From assembly GCA_050953805.1 (NCBI GenBank), contig JBMNNE010000002.1:62001-126000 (forward strand): DNA of 64,000 bases, in the 5' to 3' direction. Under the pieces are notes generated by a model. The model saw only the letters and a list, made by a program, of their open reading frames with translations. It was not told the DNA's origin and did no database searches. This document shows positions 1 through 7,637 of this stretch, one piece after another; position 1 is the first letter of the stretch, and every line of letters begins with the position of its first letter. The stretch comes from DUQW01 sp050953805. GTDB lineage: Bacteria; Bacillota_I; Bacilli_A; Acholeplasmatales; Acholeplasmataceae. The translations under genes and the position numbers were made by a program.

Positions 1-221
1 TCGCCACTGATGTATGAAACCCATCCACTACGATTAGTATCGCCATCATGTGAAATGTATGCCATTTCTAAACCTTCTCCACCTTGTACATTAACATCAA
101 ATCCGTCTACTTTAACTGTTTGACCTAATGTAAACCATGCAAATGTTGTTGTTCCTAATGCAACAACCGCTAAAACGAATGCGAATACCGCCATCAATGT
201 TTTTTTAGTTAATTTTTTCAT
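1..221 (-). CDS. Secreted SipW-type-signal protein, partial (C-terminus outside window)
   Basis: The reading frame opens with ATG at 219-221 behind a clear AAAGGAG site and stays open to base 1, so only about 73 N-terminal residues are visible. They show a basic start (MKKLTKK), a hydrophobic segment and then LGTTTFAWFT. This resembles the signal region of TasA/camelysin-type fibre proteins, which are cut by the SipW-type signal peptidase (family knowledge). The mature part begins with short beta-rich sequence. It lies 17 bp downstream of the next gene to the right and is very likely cotranscribed with it under the c-di-GMP riboswitch at 1958-2036. The function as a fibre or surface subunit is inferred from the signal type and company only. 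Confidence 0.75.
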   Translation of the reverse strand, partial: MKKLTKKTLMAVFAFVLAVVALGTTTFAWFTLGQTVKVDGFDVNVQGGEGLEMAYISHDGDTNRSGWVSYISG

Positions 222-238
222 ACTCTTTTCTCCTTTTC

Positions 239-1171
239 TTAACTAATATTTTTTTCAATTTGTTTTCTTACTGCTTTGAATTGCAGTTGTATTTTAATTC
301 GGTCATATACGACCGGATCAAACAAGTCAGCGTCCCATCCTTCAACCCAAATATTCATAGTCAGTTTTCCGGTATAGTACGTTTTTTCTCCAACTACTTG
401 AATTTCATCTAAAACTAATAATTTAGATCTGTCATCGTAACTGAATGGACCGTTCGGATCAAATTCAGTTAATTCGTAAATAGTTGGAGGTATTTTTGTT
501 GGTAATGTTAGTTGTTTGTTAGCTTGTTTTTTATTGTAGTAATCAAATGCTCCATATGGTTTACCGTAACCTCGATGTTCATTACCACTTAAATCAAATA
601 TTTTAACTACTTCTTCGCCATCAATAATGGAAATAGTTGAAATTCTTACCGCCTCACTTAGATAGTAAGTTCTTATTTCATTAGTTCTAACGATATCGTC
701 AACATCATAGAGAAAATCAAATGATGAACGGTATTTAACTCCTTTTGAAATAACATATGTTCCTTCGTGTGGCTCGGTGTCATCATAGTTAACAGTATTG
801 GAAATATTGTTAGCTAGATAGACAATATGTTCTCTTTTAGAATCGGTTCTAAAATAGAAATCAAGACTAATATATTCTTTATTTGGTGTTACCTCAACGT
901 TACTATCAATGTGGGTAAATGTTTTCCCATCGGTTGAGGTGACATCAAGCAGTCTGTTTTTTTTGAAAACTTTATATAATTCTTCATTAGGAAATTCATT
1001 ATAGTAGTTTTCTCCGTCTAATGAAATTTCTAAGGTATCGCCTAAAGTGGCATAAATGGTAATTGATTCAACTTGGCTCGCTCTTGCTAGGGTGATCCAA
1101 GCATAAGTGGAAGTGCCGAGAGTTAAGACTAATAATATAAGAGCGAGAAACGCAATTAATATCTTTCTCAT
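239..1171 (-). CDS. SipW-type-signal secreted protein, putative surface/fibre subunit
   Basis: This 310-residue protein starts with a short basic segment, a hydrophobic stretch and the motif LGTSTYAWIT, closely matching its neighbour's LGTTTFAWFT. Such motifs mark SipW-processed secreted proteins related to TasA (family knowledge). The rest is rich in Asp, Tyr and beta-type sequence with no catalytic motif that I recognise. The start has only a weak ribosome site and lies 7 bp after the preceding stop, so translational coupling is likely. No gene for SipW or a TapA-like anchor is visible in the window. It is the second gene of the riboswitch-led operon. Its identity as a fibre subunit is inferred. 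Confidence 0.7.
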   Translation of the reverse strand: MRKILIAFLALILLVLTLGTSTYAWITLARASQVESITIYATLGDTLEISLDGENYYNEFPNEELYKVFKKNRLLDVTSTDGKTFTHIDSNVEVTPNKEYISLDFYFRTDSKREHIVYLANNISNTVNYDDTEPHEGTYVISKGVKYRSSFDFLYDVDDIVRTNEIRTYYLSEAVRISTISIIDGEEVVKIFDLSGNEHRGYGKPYGAFDYYNKKQANKQLTLPTKIPPTIYELTEFDPNGPFSYDDRSKLLVLDEIQVVGEKTYYTGKLTMNIWVEGWDADLFDPVVYDRIKIQLQFKAVRKQIEKNIS

Positions 1172-1178
1172 AGTATCA

Positions 1179-1862
1179 TTACGCCGCTTCTGCAGTTTCG
1201 ATATTAAAGATTAAATTAATCTTTACTGCTCCACCTAACATATCTGGACTGCTACGATTCCCATCAACGAAGACGATTAAGGTGAATTTTCTAATTTCTC
1301 CAACTTCGAAGTTCATAATTTCTTTACCACCTAAATAGTTATCATCGTCTTCTTTGAAGTAATAAGTTTTAATTGGTGGTTCGCCAGTCGTACTATGTTC
1401 ATAAAAGATAATCATGGTCGCGTCATCAAGATTTCTTTGTTGCGAGACAATTCTAAAGTGGTATTTAATATTAACTACTTCCTCACCGACATTTTTCAAG
1501 AAGAAGGTGTAAGCGATATAGTTTTCATTGCCATCTGGATCTTCATATTGGCCACCTTCTGATTGAAGGATTTCGCCAATGCGAACGATATTTTCTTCAA
1601 TCATATCTTCGGTATCGCTAACTGGATTTAAAACTAGTTTTTCAGTTTTTTCAAGAAAACTATCGGTTTGTGAGAGTTTTATCCCTTTCTTTTCAGCGGT
1701 GTGAGTTAACTTAATGACGAATGTTCCAGTAAATTGACCATAAATTGTAATTAGTACTAAAAGAATTGATAAAATCCCAGTAACGATTAAACCAATTGTC
1801 ACTTTTTGTTCTTTAGTTAATTTCTTTTTGGTCTTTAAATGAAACATTGGATCAGTTCTCAT
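1179..1862 (-). CDS. Single-pass membrane protein, first gene of riboswitch-controlled operon
   Basis: This 227-residue protein has a positively charged N-terminus (KTKKKLTKEQK), one transmembrane helix at about residues 22-44, and then an extracellular-type domain of about 180 residues. I recognise no enzyme motif. The start at 1862 is well supported by TAAGGAGG 8-9 bases upstream. It is the first gene after the c-di-GMP-I riboswitch and tandem terminators, and the two secreted proteins with SipW-type motifs follow at 7- and 17-bp gaps. It could be an anchor or assembly factor for those proteins, analogous in position to TapA, but there is no sequence evidence for that. Confidence 0.65.
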   Translation of the reverse strand: MRTDPMFHLKTKKKLTKEQKVTIGLIVTGILSILLVLITIYGQFTGTFVIKLTHTAEKKGIKLSQTDSFLEKTEKLVLNPVSDTEDMIEENIVRIGEILQSEGGQYEDPDGNENYIAYTFFLKNVGEEVVNIKYHFRIVSQQRNLDDATMIIFYEHSTTGEPPIKTYYFKEDDDNYLGGKEIMNFEVGEIRKFTLIVFVDGNRSSPDMLGGAVKINLIFNIETAEAA

Positions 1863-1885
1863 AACCCAAACCTCCTTAAGGAAAG

Positions 1886-1925
1886 AAAAAAGCCAGTACC
1901 CTTAAAAAATAATGGTTTCTGGCTT
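1886..1925 (-). terminator. Second of two tandem intrinsic terminators
   Basis: On the minus strand GCCAG(AAACC) pairs imperfectly with (GGGTA)CTGGC, closing a loop of about 15 nt, and is followed by a T run. It shares the GCCAG/CTGGC core with the terminator just upstream and looks like a diverged duplicate. It lies between the riboswitch and the start at 1862. Confidence 0.65.
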
Positions 1926-1932
1926 AAGAATA

Positions 1933-1969
1933 TAAAAAGCCAGTACCACATAAATTACGGTAACTGGCT
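1933..1969 (-). terminator. Riboswitch terminator overlapping the aptamer 3' strand
   Basis: On the minus strand GCCAG-T-TACC pairs with GGTA-CTGGC, followed by CTTTTTA. The 5' arm is the same GCCAGTTACCG stretch that forms the conserved 3' end of the c-di-GMP-I aptamer. Aptamer and terminator should therefore compete. This suggests that ligand binding favours read-through (an ON switch); the direction is inferred from the overlap. Confidence 0.7.
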
Positions 1970-2036
1970 GACTTGTTTAGTCCCTATAGTTTTGCGTCCA
2001 TACATTCCTGTATGTTTGCCCTTATACAATTTTGCA
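1958..2036 (-). ncRNA. Cyclic di-GMP-I (GEMM-I) riboswitch aptamer
   Basis: Read on the minus strand the element carries the conserved GEMM-I blocks in order: AGGGCAAAC, a short hairpin with a GAA-type loop, GGACGCAAA, a second helix (AACT...AGTT) enclosing a GACT/AGTC hairpin, and the terminal GCCAGTTACCG. The order and spacing match the c-di-GMP class I family. It sits directly after a sigma-A promoter and before two terminators and three surface-protein genes. The neighbouring genes make and break c-di-GMP. Confidence 0.92.
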
Positions 2037-2041
2037 ATTCT

Positions 2042-2069
2042 ATTATATCAGTTTTAAAATATTTGTCAA
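2042..2069 (-). promoter_or_regulatory. Sigma-A promoter of the riboswitch operon
   Basis: On the minus strand there is a perfect TTGACA (2064-2069), a 16-bp spacer and a perfect TATAAT (2042-2047). The expected transcript start near 2035 coincides with the 5' edge of the aptamer. Confidence 0.85.
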
Positions 2070-2115
2070 TACCTTTTATAAAATTTTTTTATTTTTTTGT
2101 AAAATTATGTGTTTT

Positions 2116-3798
2116 TTAGTCTTTTTGTTGTAATAAATCGACTAATTCAGCTTTTTTTAATGATGAATAACCAGTTAACCCGCGATCTTTTGCTAGAGCT
2201 TTAAGCTCAGCAACGGTCATCGCTGATAAGTCGATTTCTTGAGCAACTTCTAAAACTGGTTCAATAATTGGTTCTTCTAAAACTTCTACTTCAACATTTG
2301 GTTCTGTTTCAGGAACAACCGTTTCCACTCTAACTTCTTCAATTTTAACTGCCTCAGGCTTAACTACTTCGGTTGGTGCCGGACGGAAACTACTAGTAAA
2401 AGCATCCATCCACTCGCCAACTTTTTCAATTGACATTGGTTTAGCAATTAAATTACCTTGGATAATATTAATATCTTGTTTTTGGTAAAATCTCTTTTCA
2501 CCTTCAGTTTCAACTTGTTCACCAATAATCATAAAATCTAATGTTTTCCTCTTTTCGTTGAAAAATTCAAAATAAACATCAATCGCGTGATTTTCTTGTT
2601 TTTCTAAAAATGTTCTAGGAAGTGTTAAAATATCAGCTTTCGTGTGAATGACTTTTTCTAAATCAAAGAAATTAACTGCATAGATGTCAGTAGCAAACTT
2701 AAAACCTAATTTTTTCAGTTGATCGACTCGCGAACTAATTGGGTCTTTTGGATCTAATAATAAAATTGAGACCGGAACATCTAAAACGAAGTGAGTTGGG
2801 TCAACATCATATCGCTTTAAAATTTTAGTGAAATCTTTCACTAAATTTTTATTAAAAAACTCGCGTCCACTAATAATCAATTTTAGTAACAAATCTTGAT
2901 TTTCGAATTTTTCTTTTAAAATATCATATTGTTGACACATCATTTCCAATCCGTGTAACCCAATAAAATAAACATTACCTGATTGCTCTAAAATACGATA
3001 AAATCTTGAAGCTGGTAACACTCCAAATTTTGGTTGATTCCATCTTAAATATAACGATAATTGAACGATTTGATTCGTTTTAAAATCAACCGCCGGTTGA
3101 TAATAAAACTCAAATTGATTATCTTCAATCGCTTTTTTAAGTTGATGGTAATAATCGAGATATTCGGTTTGAGTAACATCACTTTCGGATTGAAGAGTTT
3201 TAACAGTTACTCCTCCTTCATCTCTAATTAATTTCATTAAACCATTTAAAACTCGAACTAATTCTCCTGTTGTTTCACCATGAATTGGATAAAATGCTAC
3301 TGCAATTGAAATGTCAACATTAATATTAGTTTGAACTGATATTTTGAATGGTTGTGATAGTTTACTAAATAAATTATAGACTAACTCCATAACTTCATTA
3401 TAATCATATTCATGTGAGATATATAAGAAGAATTCTCCTTTTTGAACCGCTGAAATAATAGTTTCACTTGAGAATGTTTCTCTTATTTTTTCAATAATTG
3501 ATTGAAAAATACTAATAATAATTTTCTCATTTAAGCTACTTTCTAAGTCATACATGCGGTCAACCGCCACATAGACTAAAGAAAATGTTTGAATTTGAGA
3601 GGAACGAGCGATATTTCTTTTAATAATTCTTAAAAAAGCGCTCCTTGGAATAACATCGCTAAAAGTCAAATATTTTTCTAAATTGTGTTCTCTAATATCG
3701 ATTAAGGCGCCGCGTAGTAAAAATGTTACCGCGACTGCCAGTATTAAGACAATCGCAATAAAGATGATAATCGAAAGTGCTGTTGAAAGTGACCCCAT
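2116..3798 (-). CDS. Degenerate GGDEF-EAL protein with C-terminal Rho_N/SAP-like domain
   Basis: This 560-residue protein has an N-terminal transmembrane helix (about 8-28), a GGDEF-like region in which the signature is lost (QKGEFFLYI), and an EAL-like region (about 210-475). The EAL motif is replaced (LSLYLRW) and the DDFGTG segment reads TDIYAVNF. Both active sites therefore look dead, and it may be a c-di-GMP receptor or a scaffold. After an acidic Val/Glu/Pro-rich linker, the last 37 or so residues (TVAELKALAKDRGL...KKAELVDLL) match the Rho N-terminal/SAP-like helix-extended loop-helix fold. The start overlaps the stop of the phosphodiesterase gene by one base, so they are cotranscribed. 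Confidence 0.85.
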   Translation of the reverse strand: MGSLSTALSIIIFIAIVLILAVAVTFLLRGALIDIREHNLEKYLTFSDVIPRSAFLRIIKRNIARSSQIQTFSLVYVAVDRMYDLESSLNEKIIISIFQSIIEKIRETFSSETIISAVQKGEFFLYISHEYDYNEVMELVYNLFSKLSQPFKISVQTNINVDISIAVAFYPIHGETTGELVRVLNGLMKLIRDEGGVTVKTLQSESDVTQTEYLDYYHQLKKAIEDNQFEFYYQPAVDFKTNQIVQLSLYLRWNQPKFGVLPASRFYRILEQSGNVYFIGLHGLEMMCQQYDILKEKFENQDLLLKLIISGREFFNKNLVKDFTKILKRYDVDPTHFVLDVPVSILLLDPKDPISSRVDQLKKLGFKFATDIYAVNFFDLEKVIHTKADILTLPRTFLEKQENHAIDVYFEFFNEKRKTLDFMIIGEQVETEGEKRFYQKQDINIIQGNLIAKPMSIEKVGEWMDAFTSSFRPAPTEVVKPEAVKIEEVRVETVVPETEPNVEVEVLEEPIIEPVLEVAQEIDLSAMTVAELKALAKDRGLTGYSSLKKAELVDLLQQKD

Positions 3799-6269
3799 TA
3801 AATTCCTCCCCCTTTAGCAATTTTTTCTTTAAGTTTTTCAAGATGTTCTAATGCTTCAGTTAATGGTTGTGGTCGACCAATATAAAATCCTTGGAGAAAT
3901 CTAACTCCTCTTTTTTCTAAAAAGTCAAATTGATATAATGTTTCTACCCCTTCAGCAACAACATCAATTTCTAAGTTTTTAGCTAGTCCAACCACCATTG
4001 AAACAATCGCTTTTAAATAGCGATCATTTTCCAAATCTTTAATAAACTCACGGTCAATTTTAATACCATCAACTGGTAATTCTTTCAAATATAATAGTGA
4101 ACTGTTTCCAGTTCCAAAGTCATCAATGTGAACTTGGATTCCAAAGTTTCGCAGTTCTTTAATTTTTTGAACAATATCATCAAAGAAAGTAATTAAGTTA
4201 GTTTCGGTTAATTCGAAAACGATATTTTTCGGATTAATTTCATATTTTAAAATTTGTTTTTTCACAATATCAACAAAACCAACTTGTAAAATTTGAAGTG
4301 GATCTAAGTTAATTGCTAAAGTAAGTTTATATTTTTCTAATTCTTTAGCAATAAGTAATGACTCTTCTAAAATATAGTTACCTAAACGCAACAAGAAATT
4401 ACTTTGGTTAGCAACTTCAACTAAAACTAGTGGTGATACACCACTATATTTTGGATTATTCCATCTTAGAAGTGCTTCAAAACCATAAATTCGCTTTTTC
4501 TCTTGATCATAAATTGGTTGAATTGCCATATATAATTCTTTTTTGCTAATAGCATTTTCCAAATCATGAGCAATTAAAAAGCTTAATTGAAGTTTACGAT
4601 CCACTGAACTATCATAAATCCCAATGACTGAGTCAACCGCTTGACTCATTTGTTCATTGGCTAATTTCGCTTTTTCATAGACATGAATCGCTCCAGATCG
4701 TTCACTACGACGATTAAATTCATAAATACCAGCTTTTAAATAAAAATTAATATCATAAACTGGGGCGATTTTATCTTCTTCAAAAGTACGAATAATTCTT
4801 CTAACATCTTCTTTAACAGCTAATAAGTCTTCTTCTTCATAAAGTAAAACGAAAGTATTATCGAACGCATGATAAAATCTAACTTCACCTAATCTAGCGC
4901 TTAACGCTCTTAAGCGATTAGCGGCCTTATAAATCGCTTCTTCAACATAAGCTGGACCTCTCATTAATTCAACATTTCTTAAATTAATAATTCTCATACA
5001 AACTAATGCTTGATTTTTTAAAGTCGGCTTATTAGATTTGACCATTTCTTCGAAATCAATTTTATATTGAGTCAGATTAGGAATTCCAGTATGGGTATTA
5101 ACTAAATCAGTAGCTTCTTGGGTACTACCAGCTAATACCGGATAGATTAATACTGTATAATTGCGCATTGAAGTTTTAATGACGTTCAATCGAGCACTAT
5201 TATATGGGCCAGTAGAAGTTGTTAACCAAACTTTTAATTCAACTAATTTAAAAACATCTAACATATCAACCATAAAAATTTGGTTAAGATATTTACTACC
5301 TAAAAAGTCATAGAACTCACGTTTAAACTGGCGATTACGAAATAAAATCCGACCTTTTTTGTTAATAATAACAATAGGAATAACATTATAACTTAATTGA
5401 TGAAAAGATAACTCAACATCACGATAAATTGAAGTGAAAGCTCCGGCAGCAAAAAGACTAAGGATAACTACTGCAACTGAGAAGATAATAACAATCGCAT
5501 GAATTGGATTAACTAAGGTATCCACTCTTCCCAAGAAGAGTTGATAATCTAAGTGCTCTAAAAGATATAAATCGTTAATCGCTTGGACTCGACTATAACT
5601 TGTCATATAGTCAGTATCGCGCACTCGATCAATTCTAGTTCCTTCATCATTGTCTTTTAAATCGCGAACAATTTGAGTTGAGTCATTGTAAAATCCATTT
5701 AAATTGGTCGCTTGATTATAACCAATACCGTTAAATAAAATTAGTCCGTTACTATTAGCTAAGAAAAAGTCATCATAAGTAATAATTGATCTTAAGTAAT
5801 CTTTAGCTGAAAAATATCCGAACCGATCTTCATGGATAAAAAAGAAATATACTTCTTTTGATGTTTCATTTTGGAAAATTTGGCTTAAATTATAAATTGA
5901 TATATTTTGGGTATAATAAGTTTTATCCAAATTAAGAACGAATGTCATCTTGACATTCTCTCTAAATAAAAAGCCGTCCTCTAAAATAGTACCAAAACCT
6001 AAATAGCTTTGATTATATATATAAGGCTTATTTAAATTTAATTCGGCATTGGTTTTTTCACTAAGATACTGTTTAAATATTTCATAATCCGCTTCTAGAC
6101 GACTCGATAATTGATTTGCTTCTAAAGTATTCATCTTGGAAAAGTTTTCTTCGATGTTTTGGGCAAATTGATTGCGGTAATAACTAACCGCAGCAATTCC
6201 AAAACCAAAAACAAATGAAAAATAAATAACAGCAACTACAAAACTCAATAAAACTGATTTTTTAATCAT
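3798..6269 (-). CDS. Membrane sensor c-di-GMP phosphodiesterase (degenerate GGDEF + active EAL)
   Basis: This 823-residue protein has transmembrane helices at about 5-29 and 257-283, which flank an extracytoplasmic sensor region. A PAS-like segment (about 290-375), a GGDEF domain and an EAL domain follow. The GGDEF signature is lost (HAFDNTF near 467). The EAL domain keeps FEALLRW (597-603), LAINLDP, ELTET, IDDFGTG (715-721), DGIKIDREF and VVAEGVET, so it should hydrolyse c-di-GMP to pGpG. It lies 15 bp after the cyclase gene and overlaps the degenerate GGDEF-EAL gene. Opposing activities encoded side by side suggest local control of the ligand for the riboswitch at 1958-2036. Confidence 0.88.
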   Translation of the reverse strand: MIKKSVLLSFVVAVIYFSFVFGFGIAAVSYYRNQFAQNIEENFSKMNTLEANQLSSRLEADYEIFKQYLSEKTNAELNLNKPYIYNQSYLGFGTILEDGFLFRENVKMTFVLNLDKTYYTQNISIYNLSQIFQNETSKEVYFFFIHEDRFGYFSAKDYLRSIITYDDFFLANSNGLILFNGIGYNQATNLNGFYNDSTQIVRDLKDNDEGTRIDRVRDTDYMTSYSRVQAINDLYLLEHLDYQLFLGRVDTLVNPIHAIVIIFSVAVVILSLFAAGAFTSIYRDVELSFHQLSYNVIPIVIINKKGRILFRNRQFKREFYDFLGSKYLNQIFMVDMLDVFKLVELKVWLTTSTGPYNSARLNVIKTSMRNYTVLIYPVLAGSTQEATDLVNTHTGIPNLTQYKIDFEEMVKSNKPTLKNQALVCMRIINLRNVELMRGPAYVEEAIYKAANRLRALSARLGEVRFYHAFDNTFVLLYEEEDLLAVKEDVRRIIRTFEEDKIAPVYDINFYLKAGIYEFNRRSERSGAIHVYEKAKLANEQMSQAVDSVIGIYDSSVDRKLQLSFLIAHDLENAISKKELYMAIQPIYDQEKKRIYGFEALLRWNNPKYSGVSPLVLVEVANQSNFLLRLGNYILEESLLIAKELEKYKLTLAINLDPLQILQVGFVDIVKKQILKYEINPKNIVFELTETNLITFFDDIVQKIKELRNFGIQVHIDDFGTGNSSLLYLKELPVDGIKIDREFIKDLENDRYLKAIVSMVVGLAKNLEIDVVAEGVETLYQFDFLEKRGVRFLQGFYIGRPQPLTEALEHLEKLKEKIAKGGGI

Positions 6270-6284
6270 AACTTTTACCCTTTA

Positions 6285-7469
6285 TCAATAACTAAATCTA
6301 TAAAGAGACCCCTCTCTCTTCGCTTTATACATCGCTATATCAGCCTCATGAATTAACTCATTTAGAGTTGTACCATTTTCTTTATATTTACTAATCCCAA
6401 CACTAATATGAGTTGGCGTATTAACAAATTTGTCACCTACTCGCTGATTAATTTGGGCTTCCGCTTCTTCGATTAATTCAATAATTTTTTCTTTTGAAGT
6501 CGTTTTATCGATATAAACAGCGAACTCATCGCCACCATAACGACTAACTACATAATCTTTAAAGACGATACTTAAAATTTCAGTAATTTCTCTTAAAACT
6601 TTATCTCCGCAATCATGTCCGTAAGTATCATTAATGCATTTGAAGTTGTTAACATCCATGAATAGTAGATATTTATCATTATCATTTGCGGCTAAATATT
6701 TATGAACAATTCCTTCAAATATGATTCTTGTATAAACCGATACTGATTCTTTAGAGTAAAAATCATATTGAAAAATTGTTTCATTTCCAAAATATCTAAC
6801 CGGAAAGAAATGAACTTCATATTTAGCTTTAATAATCGGAGCTTCCCGATTATAGGCAGTTAAGATGTACGGAGCGAAGATATTATCTCTTTCTTTAACA
6901 ATCGCTACTCCATACCAAAATAAGTGATCATCAAAAATTTCTTTAAGTCGAATAATGTCAATATACGGTCGATAATTAACAATATTATGATAAATACTAG
7001 CCCCAATAATTTTATCTGAAACTTTTTCAAAAGTCGCTTTATATTTTTTGCTGCAGCCAACAATCTTAAAATTTTCATCAATATATGCTGTTAAAAAGAA
7101 ATCTTGGCGGCGTACTAAATCAAATTTATCGGCAAAAGTTCCAAAAAAGACTGATTCAACTAAAAGTTTTCCCAGTATATACTCTTTATTTTGAGAAGTT
7201 ACTCTTCTAATCTCAAATGGCATTTCACATGTTCCAATATGAACCTTAACTTTGATATTATTTCTTTCTGATTGAATTAATTTTTCTTTAACTTCTTCGA
7301 ACTTTAATTCAGGAAAAAATGAATTAAATAAAGGCTCCTTTTGACTTGCCAAATATGTTTCTTTAATATTCGCACTAGCACAAACTACTCTTCCTAACTC
7401 GTAATCAAAAACTATATGATGAGTTGTATCATCAATGTATTTCTTTATGTCGTTAATGTTTTCAGTCAT
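6285..7469 (-). CDS. Diguanylate cyclase with PAS-like N-terminus
   Basis: This 394-residue protein has no obvious transmembrane helix. The first 100 or so residues are unassigned, residues about 110-225 look PAS-like, and a GGDEF domain occupies about 250-394. It keeps the intact signature RYGGDEFAVY (GGDEF at 312-316) and the metal/substrate region MDVNNFKCINDTYGHDCGD. It should make c-di-GMP from two GTP. No RxxD product-inhibition site is obvious before the signature. It is the first gene of a three-gene unit with the phosphodiesterase and the degenerate GGDEF-EAL protein. The stop is TGA followed directly by TAA. Confidence 0.88.
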   Translation of the reverse strand: MTENINDIKKYIDDTTHHIVFDYELGRVVCASANIKETYLASQKEPLFNSFFPELKFEEVKEKLIQSERNNIKVKVHIGTCEMPFEIRRVTSQNKEYILGKLLVESVFFGTFADKFDLVRRQDFFLTAYIDENFKIVGCSKKYKATFEKVSDKIIGASIYHNIVNYRPYIDIIRLKEIFDDHLFWYGVAIVKERDNIFAPYILTAYNREAPIIKAKYEVHFFPVRYFGNETIFQYDFYSKESVSVYTRIIFEGIVHKYLAANDNDKYLLFMDVNNFKCINDTYGHDCGDKVLREITEILSIVFKDYVVSRYGGDEFAVYIDKTTSKEKIIELIEEAEAQINQRVGDKFVNTPTHISVGISKYKENGTTLNELIHEADIAMYKAKREGSLYRFSY

Positions 7470-7574
7470 CTGTCTTCCCCCACTGGCAATACACTTTATA
7501 TATTTAAAAGGTAATATATCGTATTGATTCTTTAAAATTATTTTTGTCTATATAGAAAATGATGGTTTCAACAT

Positions 7575-7612
7575 AAAACTACCGTATGTCTATAAACAAA
7601 CAGTAATTTTTA
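7575..7612 (-). terminator. Possible weak terminator between the 388-residue protein gene and the cyclase
   Basis: On the minus strand TTACTGT can pair with ACGGTAG (one G-T pair) across a loop of about 14 nt, followed by TTTTA. This would separate the upstream gene from the cyclase operon. The stem is short, so confidence is low. Confidence 0.4.
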
Positions 7613-7637
7613 AATTTTATAATAATTAGAAAATATT

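Noticed and set aside
1839..2057. Plus-strand open frame of 72 codons
   Set aside because: It lies antisense to the c-di-GMP riboswitch, terminators and first gene start, and has no family features.
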